NCBI GenBank assembly: GCA_001899585.1
Contig: MKWE01000009.1
Location: forward strand, 22,782-86,781
DNA length: 64,000 nucleotides
Reading direction: 5' to 3'
DNA from: Rhodospirillales bacterium 70-18
Lineage (GTDB): Bacteria; Pseudomonadota; Alphaproteobacteria; Acetobacterales; Acetobacteraceae
A program made the translations under genes and the position numbers. Shown piece by piece: positions 26,521 to 34,434 of the stretch (position 1 is its first letter; every line of letters begins with the position of its first letter). The notes under the pieces are model-generated. The model made no database searches and was not told the DNA's origin. It saw nothing but the letters and a program-made list of their open reading frames with translations.

Positions 26521-27246
26521 CTAGGAAGTGGCGCGGCCGCCCGAGAGGTCGAACACGGCCCCGGTCGAAAACGTGCAGTGCGGGCCGCACAGCCAGGCCA
26601 CCATCTCGGCGACCTCCGCCGGCTCGGCGAAGCGGGCCATGGGGATCTGGCCGAGCAGGAAGCGGCGGCGCTCGTCGGTGATCTCGCGCTCCATGGCGGT
26701 GCGCACCACGGTGGGAGTGACGGCATTGACCAGGATGCCCTCCGCCGCGTTCTCCTTGGCGGCGACCTTGGCGAGCGCCACCATACCGGCCTTGGCTGCG
26801 GCATAGGGGCCCGAGAGGGCGGTGCCCTCCTTGGCCTGTAGCGACGACATCAGCACGATCCTGCCGCGCACCGGCCCGGCATTGCCCAGCATGTGCGGAA
26901 TCACCGCGCGCAGGGTGAGGAAGGCGGAGACCAAGTTGGTCTCGATGACGCGACGCACATCCGCCGGGTCCAGCGCCTCGGTGCGCGCCACTGGGCCGAG
27001 GATGCCGGCATTGACCACCAGTGCCGCGAGGCCGCCCTGCCCGGCCAGCTCCGCCGCGGCGGCATCCAGTGCCGCCGCGTCGGTGACATCCACCGCCATG
27101 GCGTGGTCGGCCGGCGCCTCGCGGGACACGTCCCACGAAGCGGTGGCGAAACCGTCGGCGGCGAGGCGGGTGAGCAACGCCCGCCCGATGCCGCCCGCGC
27201 CGCCGGTGACGATGGCAATCTGCTTCACTTCGGCCAGTAGCTTCAC
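26521..27246 (-). CDS. Short-chain dehydrogenase/reductase (SDR)
   Basis: A 241-residue classical SDR: IAIVTGGAGGIGRALL cofactor loop, NAG in ALVVNAGILG, catalytic MSSLQ...YAAAKAGMVALAK and C-terminal TFSTGAVFDLSGG. The GTG at 27246 overlaps the stop of the transporter binding protein; a second GTG at 27228 directly before KQIAIVTGG is equally plausible. It likely processes the imported substrate. Confidence 0.88.
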   Translation of the reverse strand: MKLLAEVKQIAIVTGGAGGIGRALLTRLAADGFATASWDVSREAPADHAMAVDVTDAAALDAAAAELAGQGGLAALVVNAGILGPVARTEALDPADVRRVIETNLVSAFLTLRAVIPHMLGNAGPVRGRIVLMSSLQAKEGTALSGPYAAAKAGMVALAKVAAKENAAEGILVNAVTPTVVRTAMEREITDERRRFLLGQIPMARFAEPAEVAEMVAWLCGPHCTFSTGAVFDLSGGRATS

Positions 27247-28223
27247 TTCGGCAAGAACGCGTTGGTGAAGAAGCCGCTGCCGGTCTTGCCCGTCTTGAGG
27301 TCCTGGTACTGCTTCATGAGGGCGACGGTATCGTCCCAGTCCTTCTCATACATCACGCCGATCTTGCCCTGCGGATCGCGTGGGCTCGGCATCAGGCTCA
27401 GGCCGACCATGAGCTGGGCCATCCACAGGTCGTGGTCGAGATCGGGCGAGACCGTCTTGCCGGCTGCGATCGAGGCTTCCGGGTCGGCCTTCGCGGCCTC
27501 GAAGGCCTCGCGCGTCGCCGCGACGAAGCGGCGGACCAGATCGGGGTTGTTGGCGATGGTTGTCTCGGAGGCATGGATGCACAGGCCGACCGTGTTCACG
27601 CCCAGGCTCGCATAGGAGAAGTTGATGATCGGCACGCCCTTCTGCGGGATCAGCAGGGATTGGTTGTCCAACCCGCTGAGGATCGCCGGCACCTTGTTCT
27701 GCAGGATCGCCACCATCTTGGCGTTGGGATCGACGCGCAGGAAGTTGATGCTGTCCGGCGCCATGTGCTGGGCGGCGAGCAGGGCGGGGAAGATCACCAG
27801 GCCGGCCTCGCCGGTGGCGCCCGCGATGGTCTTGCCGGCGAGGTCCTGGAACTTCGTCACGCCGGAATCCTTGCGTACCGCGATGGCATAGGGGCTCTGG
27901 TTGGTGATGGCCATCACCGCGCGCACCGGGGCGCCGCGCACATTGCCATTGATGATCGACGAGCTGTCCGACAGCCCGAAGGTGTCGCCACCCGAGGCGA
28001 CCACCTGCACCGTGCTGGCCGAGCCCTTGCCCTCGCCGATGGTCAGGTCGATGCCGTGCTTTTTGTAGATGCCTTTCTGGACGCCGAGGTAGAACGGCGT
28101 GTGGAAGCCGTAGGCGATCCAGTTCAGGCGCAACGTCACCTTGTCCTGCGCCATTGCCGGGTCCGGCGCCATCATCTGAGTGGCGAACAGCGCCAGCAGG
28201 GCGCCCAGCAGCAATCGTTTCAT
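27243..28223 (-). CDS. NMT1/SsuA-like ABC transporter substrate-binding protein
   Basis: A 326-residue periplasmic protein with Sec signal (LLLGALLALFATQMMAPDPA-MA|QDK). The core fits the NMT1/THI5-like fold: LRLNWIAYGFHTPFYLGVQK, GIDLTIGEGKGSASTVQVVA and DTFGLSDSSS. Related proteins bind taurine, alkanesulfonates, nitrate, pyrimidine precursors or aromatic acids. The companion SDR and barrel protein favour an organic acid, but specificity is open. Second gene of the permease-SBP-SDR operon. Confidence 0.9.
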   Translation of the reverse strand: MKRLLLGALLALFATQMMAPDPAMAQDKVTLRLNWIAYGFHTPFYLGVQKGIYKKHGIDLTIGEGKGSASTVQVVASGGDTFGLSDSSSIINGNVRGAPVRAVMAITNQSPYAIAVRKDSGVTKFQDLAGKTIAGATGEAGLVIFPALLAAQHMAPDSINFLRVDPNAKMVAILQNKVPAILSGLDNQSLLIPQKGVPIINFSYASLGVNTVGLCIHASETTIANNPDLVRRFVAATREAFEAAKADPEASIAAGKTVSPDLDHDLWMAQLMVGLSLMPSPRDPQGKIGVMYEKDWDDTVALMKQYQDLKTGKTGSGFFTNAFLPK

Positions 28224-28244
28224 TGTCGTTCTCCCTTGGCTTTT

Positions 28245-29027
28245 TTATATTCCTGGCACGTCTCCGGCGAGGCGTCGGCGCGAGACGTGCCAGGGGATGG
28301 CGAAACGCTCCACCAGTTCCACCGCGCCATAGAGCGCGAGGCCCATGGCCGACAGCACGAATATGGCGGCGAAGCTCATCGTCGTGTTCAGGTCGCCGTT
28401 GTAGCTCAGCAGCAGGTAGCCCAGCCCGCGGTCGGAGGCGACGAACTCCGCCACCACCGCCGCGGTCGATGACAGGGCGGCAGCCACCTTGATGCCGCCG
28501 AACAGCGCCGGCAGCGCGTGCGGCAGCTGCACCATGCGGAAAATGCGCAGACGGCCGGCGCCGGTGCTCCGCGCGAGTTCCATGATCTCTGGCTCGATCG
28601 AACGGAAGGCGGTGATCGCGGCGACCACCACCGGAAAGAACGACAGCAGGAAGACCAGCAGCACCTTCGGCGTCTCGCCGAAGCCGAACCAGATGATGAA
28701 CAGCGGCGCTACCGCGATCTTGGGGACGATCTGCAGGAACACCAGCAGCGGGTAGAGCACGCCCTGCATCGTGCGGCTGAAGGCGATGGCGAGCGCGATG
28801 GCGATGCCCATCACCACCGCCACGACGAAGCCCTCCAGCATCGGCTGGGCGGTATAGTAGGCTGCCCCCAGCAGCGAACGCCAGCGCGTGACCATGCCGA
28901 CGGCGATGTCCGACGGCGGCGGCAGGATGTAGGGCGGCAGATGCAGCAGGCGCGACGCCGCCTCCCACACCAGCAGGAAGGCCACAAACCCGAAGACGGG
29001 CCGCGCCGATGCGACGATCCGTTCCAC
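28245..29027 (-). CDS. SsuC/TauC-like ABC permease
   Basis: A 260-residue inner-membrane protein with six hydrophobic segments and the permease EAA loop (ELARSTGAGRLRIFRMVQLP). GTG at 29027 is preferred over a TTG at 29045 because GGAGG lies about 8 bases upstream of it. It heads the minus-strand operon and faces the IclR-family gene across a 90-bp promoter region. Its ATPase partner is encoded on the other strand at 29888. Confidence 0.9.
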   Translation of the reverse strand: MERIVASARPVFGFVAFLLVWEAASRLLHLPPYILPPPSDIAVGMVTRWRSLLGAAYYTAQPMLEGFVVAVVMGIAIALAIAFSRTMQGVLYPLLVFLQIVPKIAVAPLFIIWFGFGETPKVLLVFLLSFFPVVVAAITAFRSIEPEIMELARSTGAGRLRIFRMVQLPHALPALFGGIKVAAALSSTAAVVAEFVASDRGLGYLLLSYNGDLNTTMSFAAIFVLSAMGLALYGAVELVERFAIPWHVSRRRLAGDVPGI

Positions 29028-29098
29028 TCCGCTTCCTCCACCCAAGACGCGCCCGTTGACGCCGATCCAGCGGCCGCATTAGTGTGCCAGCCATTAAC

Positions 29099-29111
29099 GG
29101 AACGGTGTTCC
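29099..29111. promoter_or_regulatory. Palindrome, probable IclR-type operator
   Basis: GGAACGGTGTTCC is a perfect inverted repeat with a 3-bp spacer, 7 bp before the regulator ATG and in the divergent promoter. IclR-family proteins often bind GGAAC-type repeats. It would place regulator and both transporter operons under one control. Confidence 0.5.
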
Positions 29112-29117
29112 ACTAAC

Positions 29118-29903
29118 ATGCGGCTTGTCAAGGGCCTGCTCCAGCGCTGCACCGAAGTGATGCACCGCCTCGCCGCCGGGGCCGCCGGTGTCTCCGAGCT
29201 CGCGGCCGCGCTGGACATGCCGAAAAGCGCTACCCACCGCCTGTTGCAGGAGCTGGTGCGGCTCGGCTGGGCGGAGCGCCTGCAAGATGGCCGCTACGCC
29301 GCCAGCCTGCGCTTCGCCCTGCTCGGCCGCGACGTGCTGCGCCGCGCCAGGCTATTCGACACCATCCAGCCCCAGCTCGACGCCCTCGCCGCCGAGCTGC
29401 GCGAACTCGTGCGCCTGACCATCGCCGATCGTGGCGGCCTGTCCTGGCTCGCCTCGGCCCAGGGGGCGCCGGCCGGGCTGATGTACCAGCCGGACATGGC
29501 CGGCGGCCTGGTGCTGCACGCCACCGCCAACGGCAAGGCCTTCCTCGCCACCCATGACGATGCCACTGCCTGCACACTGGCGGGCGGCGCGCTCGGCGCC
29601 GTGCGCCCCACCCCGCGCAGCATCGCCACGCCCGCTGCACTGTTGCGCGAGTTGGCCCTGGTGCGGGCCCGCGGCTACGCCGTCGCCGACGAGGAGGCCG
29701 AGCCCGGCGTGGTCGCCGTCGCCGTCGCCATCCGGCCGCATGCTGGCCCGGCCACCGGCACGCTCTCGGTCGCCGGCCCCAAGGTGCGCATGCCCGATAC
29801 GCAATTTCCCGCCTTGGTCGCGGCACTGTCGCGCACCGCCGCCACCCTGGCCACCATTCCGCCCTTCGAGGCGCGAGAGGCGACCGCATGCGCGTCCAAC
29901 TGA
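29118..29903 (+). CDS. IclR-family transcriptional regulator
   Basis: A 261-residue regulator with an N-terminal winged helix (AGVSELAAALDMPKSATHRL) and a C-terminal ligand-binding domain containing LHATANGKAFLA and GYAVADEEAEPGVVAVAVAI, both IclR landmarks. It is divergent from the permease operon and overlaps the ATPase gene by 16 bp, so it is co-transcribed with it. It probably senses the imported compound. Confidence 0.9.
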   Translation: MRLVKGLLQRCTEVMHRLAAGAAGVSELAAALDMPKSATHRLLQELVRLGWAERLQDGRYAASLRFALLGRDVLRRARLFDTIQPQLDALAAELRELVRLTIADRGGLSWLASAQGAPAGLMYQPDMAGGLVLHATANGKAFLATHDDATACTLAGGALGAVRPTPRSIATPAALLRELALVRARGYAVADEEAEPGVVAVAVAIRPHAGPATGTLSVAGPKVRMPDTQFPALVAALSRTAATLATIPPFEAREATACASN

Positions 29904-30652
29904 GCCAGGTCGGCCGCAATTTCGGCGCGGTGCAGGCGCTCGCCCCGGTCGATCTTGACATCGCCGAGGGCGAGTTCATCGCCATCGTCGGCCCGTCCGG
30001 CTGCGGCAAGTCGACGCTGCTGCGAATCATCGCCGGGCTGCTGCCGGCCAGCGGCGGCCAGGTGCTGGTGGGCGGACGGGCGCGCAGCGGGCCGGTGACC
30101 GAGCTTGGGATCGTGTTCCAGCAGCCGGTGCTGCTGGACTGGCGCAGCGCACTCGGCAACGTGCTGTTCCAGGTGGAGATGCGCGGCGAACGCCCGGGCG
30201 TCTGGAAAGACCGCGCCCTCGCCCTGCTCGACCAGGTGGGTCTGCGCGACTTCGCCGGCGCCTACCCCCACGCGCTGTCCGGCGGCATGCGCCAGCGCGT
30301 GGCGATCGCCCGCGCGCTGCTGCACGACCCCTCGCTGCTGCTGATGGACGAGCCGTTCGGCGCGCTCGACGCGCTGACCCGCGAGCAGATGCGCATCGAC
30401 CTGGAGGCGCTGTGGCTGCGCCGACGGAGCACCGTGCTGTTCGTCACCCACAGCGTGGACGAGGCAGTGCTGCTGGCCGACCGGGTGGTGGTGATGTCGC
30501 CGCGGCCCGGGCGGATCGAGCGGGTGATCGACATCGACATCCCCAGACCGCGCGGCTTGCGTGCGCGGCGCGACCCCGAGTTCCTGCGCATCGAGACGGA
30601 GATCACCGAAATCTTCCTGGCCCGCGGCGTGCTCGCGCGCGGTGCCGTATGA
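29888..30652 (+). CDS. SsuB/TauB-like ABC ATPase
   Basis: 254 residues: Walker A GPSGCGKST, Q-loop FQQPVLLDW, signature [15 protein letters not shown], Walker B LLLMDEPFGALD, His-switch FVTHSVDEAVLLADR. This is the nitrate/sulfonate/taurine class of importer ATPase and would pair with the permease and binding protein encoded divergently. Confidence 0.92.
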   Translation: MRVQLSQVGRNFGAVQALAPVDLDIAEGEFIAIVGPSGCGKSTLLRIIAGLLPASGGQVLVGGRARSGPVTELGIVFQQPVLLDWRSALGNVLFQVEMRGERPGVWKDRALALLDQVGLRDFAGAYPHALSGGMRQRVAIARALLHDPSLLLMDEPFGALDALTREQMRIDLEALWLRRRSTVLFVTHSVDEAVLLADRVVVMSPRPGRIERVIDIDIPRPRGLRARRDPEFLRIETEITEIFLARGVLARGAV

Positions 30653-31185
30653 ACCCCGCAAACGCCCTGGCCGAGGTGGCCCGCGTGCTGGCGGCGGTGC
30701 CCGGCCTACCGGGGCGCCTGGCCGACCTGCTCGATGCGCCGCGCGTGCTGATCTATGGCCAGGGGCGCACCGGCCTGGCGTTGCGGGCGCTCGCCATGCG
30801 GCTGGGGCAGATGGGACGCGACGCGCATTTCCTGCTCGACACCGCGCCACCGCCGCTGCGGCCCGGCGACCTGTTCCTGGCCAATGCGGCGACCGGCGAC
30901 CTGGCCAGCGCCGTCGCCCTGCTGCACCGCGCCCGCGCGGTGGGGGCACGCACCGCCGTGATCACCGGCGCCACCAAGGGCCCGGCGCTGGAGGCGGCCG
31001 ACGAGGTGCTGCGCCTGCCGGGCGAGACCTGGAGCACGCTCGGCCCCGGCCAGTCCGTACTGGCGCTCGGCGGGCAGTACGAGCTTGCGCTGTGGCTGCT
31101 GGGCGACCTCGCGGTGGATGTGCTGATGCGGCGGCACAACGTCTCGCCCGAAGCCCTCGCTGCCGGGCATGTGAACCTCGGGTGA
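30649..31185 (+). CDS. SIS-domain (phosphosugar isomerase-like) protein
   Basis: A 178-residue single SIS domain: PRVLIYGQGRTGLALRALAM, GDLFLANAATGDLASAVALL and ARTAVITGATKGP, ending in a dimerisation helix. It resembles 3-hexulose-6-phosphate isomerase (HxlB) in size and arrangement. ATGA overlap with the ATPase gene shows operon membership, unusual for a transporter of the sulfonate class. Confidence 0.75.
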   Translation: MNPANALAEVARVLAAVPGLPGRLADLLDAPRVLIYGQGRTGLALRALAMRLGQMGRDAHFLLDTAPPPLRPGDLFLANAATGDLASAVALLHRARAVGARTAVITGATKGPALEAADEVLRLPGETWSTLGPGQSVLALGGQYELALWLLGDLAVDVLMRRHNVSPEALAAGHVNLG

Positions 31186-31459
31186 CGCCGCGCCGGAAAC
31201 GACGCGACTCAAGCGGCGAGATGCCCGTGGCCTCCGGCACGACCGGGCGTGCCGCCCCAGGACGCGGCGGCGCCACGGCCGACCAGGATGAACACCTCGG
31301 CTGGCGTCGGCACCGCGGCCTTGCTCAGCGCGCCGACCTCTCCCACCACCAACACCGCGCCACCGGCGCCCATACTGGCCGTCGGGTGGACCGCCGTCCC
31401 AAAGTCAGTGACGAAGCCGCGCGCGCACCGGTGGGCGACGGCGACCGGCAGGCGGGCGG
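31186..31459. other. Intergenic, no supported gene
   Basis: 274 bp. The minus strand has an open frame (VTDFGTAVHPTASMGAGGAV and FILVGRG) that looks protein-like and could be the tail of a lost gene, but it has no start of its own and I do not recognise a family. Confidence 0.35.
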
Positions 31460-31867
31460 CTACGGGGTTATCAGCGCGACCGACGGGTAGTAGGTGCGGT
31501 AGCGCTGCACGTCCCGCGTCAGCAATGGCAGCGTGGCGACAGCGGCATGCGCGCCGATGAAGAAATCCGGTAGGACCCCGGTACGTGTGCCGCCGGCGGC
31601 GCGGCAACGCTGGAACACCTTCCCGGCCAGGAACAGCGCCGGTCGAGGCACCAGCGCCATCGTGAAGCGGCCCTCGACCAGCAGCGACTCGAGATCCTTG
31701 ATCCGGGCGAAGCGGATCGACAATTCGGCATAGACGATATCGTTGATCAGCAGCGGTCCACGCACCGACGCGGCATCCAGTTGCTGGACCGACCACGCGG
31801 CCCAGATCGGATCGTCGGTGACGAGGTCGAGCAGGACGTTGGTGTCGACCAGGGTTGCGTCAGGCAT
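31460..31867 (-). CDS. vapC: VapC-type PIN-domain toxin
   Basis: A 135-residue PIN-domain ribonuclease: VDTNVLLDLVT (first acidic residue), NDIVYAELSIRF (second), and LPDFFIGAHAAV with the third acidic residue, followed by LLTRDVQRYRTYYP. All expected acidic residues are present. It follows the last codons of an AbrB/VapB-type antitoxin with an 8-bp overlap, but that antitoxin gene is cut by an IS5 element. Confidence 0.88.
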   Translation of the reverse strand: MPDATLVDTNVLLDLVTDDPIWAAWSVQQLDAASVRGPLLINDIVYAELSIRFARIKDLESLLVEGRFTMALVPRPALFLAGKVFQRCRAAGGTRTGVLPDFFIGAHAAVATLPLLTRDVQRYRTYYPSVALITP

Positions 31868-31907
31868 CGCCGCGGGTCAGCGCCATGATGTCGTCGGTAC
31901 TCATGCC
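31860..31907 (-). pseudogene. VapB-type antitoxin, only the C-terminal end left
   Basis: The minus strand reads GAGMSTDDIMALTRGDA and a stop overlapping the vapC start. This is the typical toxin-binding tail of AbrB-type VapB antitoxins. Just upstream the sequence becomes transposase on the opposite strand, so the DNA-binding N-terminus is lost. Confidence 0.6.
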
Positions 31908-32682
31908 GGCGCCGGCCCGTCCGCGCAAGCGCGGAGGCCGTCCCCGCACGGTTGACCTGCGCGAGGTGCTGAACGCCATATTCTATGTGCTTTCGACCGG
32001 CTGCCAGTGGCAGGCGATGCCGAAGGACCTGCCGCCGAAGAGCACGGCATGGCGCTATTTTTCACTGTGGGATTGGGACGGAACGATCGAGCGTATGCAT
32101 CACGCTCTTTATATAGCGAAGCGCGAGCGGGCTGGACGGGAGGCAAGCCCGACGACGGCGATCATCGACAGCCAGACTGCGAAGGGCGCTCAAAAGGGGG
32201 GTCTACGCTCGACCCGTCTGGTTACGATGCGGGCAAGAAGACCCTTGGCCGCAAGCGTCACATCCTGACGGATACGCTGGGTTTGCTGCTTGGCGTGATC
32301 GTCCTGCCGGCCGACATTCAGGATCGCGACGGAGCTGCGCCACTGCTGCGCCAGGCGCGCCGGCAATTCCCGTTCATCGAGCGGATCATCGGCGATGCCG
32401 GCTACCAGGGGCCGAAGATGGCCGCAGCCGTGCAACGAACCGGGCCATGGGAGATGCAGATCATCCGACGCTGCGACCAGCATCGCTTCGTCGTGCTGCC
32501 CAAACGGTGGATCGTCGAGCGCACGATCGGCTGGATCAGCCACCATCGCAGGCTGGCGCGCGACTTCGAGCGTCACGTCCGATGCGCCGCAGCATTCGTT
32601 CGGCTCGCTATGATCCGAATCATGATGCGAAGACTCGCAAGATATTCAGGATAAATTCAAACTTTATGGATGGGTTCTAAGG
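31908..32682 (+). mobile_element. IS5-family element (IS427-like), transposase in two frames, left end missing
   Basis: The first frame (to 32268) gives RKRGGRPRTVDLREVLNAIF, STAWRYFSLWDWDGT and AIIDSQTAKGAQKGG. The second (to 32654) gives GGSTLDPSGYDAGKKTLGRK, TLGLLLGVIVLPADIQDRDG, GDAGYQGPKM and WIVERTIGWISHHRRLARDF. IS427-group elements make their transposase by programmed frameshifting, and the switch falls at A4-G6 (32192-32201). The first ~20 residues and left terminal repeat are missing, so it is unlikely to move alone. Confidence 0.82.
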
Positions 32683-32692
32683 GCGCGGGCGA

Positions 32693-32958
32693 TGCAAACC
32701 CGTCTGGCCAAGGACGCGGGCGCCACCACGATCTGCCTGACCAATTTCGGCCGCTCGCCATTGCTGGCCCATGCCGAGATCGTACTGCACACTGTCGCTC
32801 GCGAGACCCGCTTCCGCACCGAGGCGATGACCAGCCGCATCGCGCAGCTTGCGGTGGTAGATGCGCTGATTGCCTGCCTGGCAATGCGCAGCTACGACAC
32901 GCAGTGTGGCGACCATCGCCCGAACCTTCGAGGTACTTTCGACGAAGCGCTTCTGAGC
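32693..32958 (+). pseudogene. RpiR-family regulator, SIS-domain end, frameshifted
   Basis: Reads QTRLAKDAGATTICLTNFGR, SPLLAHAEIVLHTVARETRF and TEAMTSRIAQLAVVDALIAC, the C-terminal SIS domain of RpiR regulators. A frameshift near 32905 moves to VATIARTFEVLSTKRF and a stop at 32958. The helix-turn-helix half is missing where the IS5 element ends. Confidence 0.75.
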
Positions 32959-32994
32959 CGCCGGCGCACGCTGCTGGGTCGGCCCTGCCCCGGT

Positions 32995-33099
32995 CAGGCG
33001 GACGCGTTTATCGAGGGCTTGTACAACCGCGAGCACCTACATGCCGCGATCGGATACCAAACGCCAACACAGATGGAAATGGTCGCAGCGGCCGCGTAG
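32995..33099 (+). mobile_element. IS3-family transposase OrfB tail
   Basis: ADAFIEGLYNREHLHAAIGY and QTPTQMEMVAAAA then stop: the end of an IS3 integrase (IExxYNxxxxHxAxGYxTPxxxE). Nothing of the catalytic core remains. It is not the same copy as that at 12213. Confidence 0.65.
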
Positions 33100-33143
33100 C
33101 CCGCAACCCGTGTCCACGAATCCAGGGGAAGGTCGCTTTCCCG

Positions 33144-33518
33144 TCAGCCATGCGGCGTGGAGACCTCCGGCAGCATGGTGGCGTCCAGCGGCAGCACCGC
33201 GCCCATCCACAGGGCGTGCAGCAGGTGGTCGTCCTTCGGGCGGCCGGATTCCGGGTGCAACAGGATGGTCAGGCCCTGGCGGTTGAGCGCCAGGAACGGT
33301 GCCAGCAAAGGGAAATCGGCGTTGGAGAAGGCGATCTGGTACATCGCCTGCGGGTGAGGGCCCACTTTCACGTCGTGCCAGCGGCCCAGCACGGCGGTGG
33401 GGAAGCGCTCGGCCACCTGCTCGCGCAAGGCGGCGGCGGCGGCGCGGGTGGTGGGGTCGTAGTAGACATGGGCGTGCCAGCTCTCGATGGCGGCGGTGTC
33501 TTTCGGCGTGGCGGTCAT
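33144..33518 (-). CDS. DOPA 4,5-dioxygenase-family protein
   Basis: A 124-residue single-domain protein with WHAHVYYDP, RWHDVKVGPHP and a C-terminal HPESG...DDHLLHALW, matching the small aromatic ring-cleaving DOPA 4,5-dioxygenase family, whose histidines bind Fe(II). Bacterial members have unproven substrates. AGGAGGCC is found 10 bp before the start. It is followed downstream by IS scars. Confidence 0.83.
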   Translation of the reverse strand: MTATPKDTAAIESWHAHVYYDPTTRAAAAALREQVAERFPTAVLGRWHDVKVGPHPQAMYQIAFSNADFPLLAPFLALNRQGLTILLHPESGRPKDDHLLHALWMGAVLPLDATMLPEVSTPHG

Positions 33519-33543
33519 CGTAGGCCTCCTGCGTGGGTGAGGA

Positions 33544-34350
33544 TCAGGCTAGCCGTGTCCAGGCCAGCAGCACATCGCGGGCGGGCTGGCCCGCGCGCGC
33601 GCCGAGGGCGACGGCGGTGGCGTTGGCGGCGGAGATGACGCCGTTGTCCAGCGTGGAGCGGGCCTGGCCGATGCGCGCGCTGGCGGCAGCGACGGTGAGG
33701 GCGGCGATGCCGCGCTGGTCGAGCGCGGCCAGCCGGCCGATGCCGGCCTGCTCGATGCCGATGCCTGCGTCGTTGAAGGCGGCGGCGAAGCCCTCGGCGC
33801 GCAGCGCCATCGCCGGGTCGCCGCCGACCAGCCCGCCATGCGAACCGGTGACGATGACGGCGCCGCGATCGGCCGCCGGATCGACCATGGCGGCCGAGTC
33901 GATCAGCACCAGGGGGCGGGCGCCGGGGTGCTCGACGTGGCGCGCCTCATCGCCCGGCGGCGGGCTCGCCTCGCGCCAGGGCGCGGCGCGCAGCAGGCTG
34001 GCAGCCTGGGCGCAAGGCATGCCGCGTGCCACGCCGGCGGCCAAAGCCGGGCCGTTGGCGCGGCTGATAACACCGCGCGCCATCATGTCGCCGGTGTCGC
34101 CGACGCGGGCGGACATGTGCGAGACGGCGGCGGCGGCGATGCCCCGCCCGCCGAGCAGCGCCAGCGAGCCGATGCCGGCTTGTTCGCGGCCGATGCCGGC
34201 ATCGTGGAAGATCGCCGCGCGCACGCCGGCCAGCACGGCCAGCCGGCCGGGATAGACCCCGCCATGCGAGCCGGTGACCAGCACGCCGCCGCGCGCCTCG
34301 GCCGGCAGCTTGGTCGCCGTGGGCGCCAGCACGATCCGTGGCTCGGCCAT
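33544..34350 (-). CDS. Duplicated-domain protein of unknown function
   Basis: 268 residues made of two similar halves. Half 1 has GVLVTGSHGGVYPG, AIFHDAGIGREQAGIGSL, GIAAAAVSHMSARVGDTGDM and GVISRANGPA. Half 2 has AVIVTGSHGGLVGG, AAFNDAGIGIEQAGIGRL, GIAALTVAAASARIGQARS and GVISAANATA. The conserved TGSHGG, DAGIG, SARIG and GVIS blocks suggest a ligand-binding or catalytic fold arranged as an internal dimer. I cannot name the family. It is divergent from the E1 dehydrogenase genes. Confidence 0.72.
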   Translation of the reverse strand: MAEPRIVLAPTATKLPAEARGGVLVTGSHGGVYPGRLAVLAGVRAAIFHDAGIGREQAGIGSLALLGGRGIAAAAVSHMSARVGDTGDMMARGVISRANGPALAAGVARGMPCAQAASLLRAAPWREASPPPGDEARHVEHPGARPLVLIDSAAMVDPAADRGAVIVTGSHGGLVGGDPAMALRAEGFAAAFNDAGIGIEQAGIGRLAALDQRGIAALTVAAASARIGQARSTLDNGVISAANATAVALGARAGQPARDVLLAWTRLA

Positions 34351-34434
34351 CCTCTCCCCCCCTGCATGGACGCTGATTCGTCCGCCGTGCTAGCACCACA
34401 CGAACCGCTCGCACAGAGAATCGCGGAGACGTCC

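Noticed and set aside
31209-31470. Possible minus-strand gene with FVTDFGTAVHPTASMGAGGA
   Set aside because: Looks protein-like, but has no start, no recognised family and is continuous with a frame antisense to nothing certain; left as unassigned.
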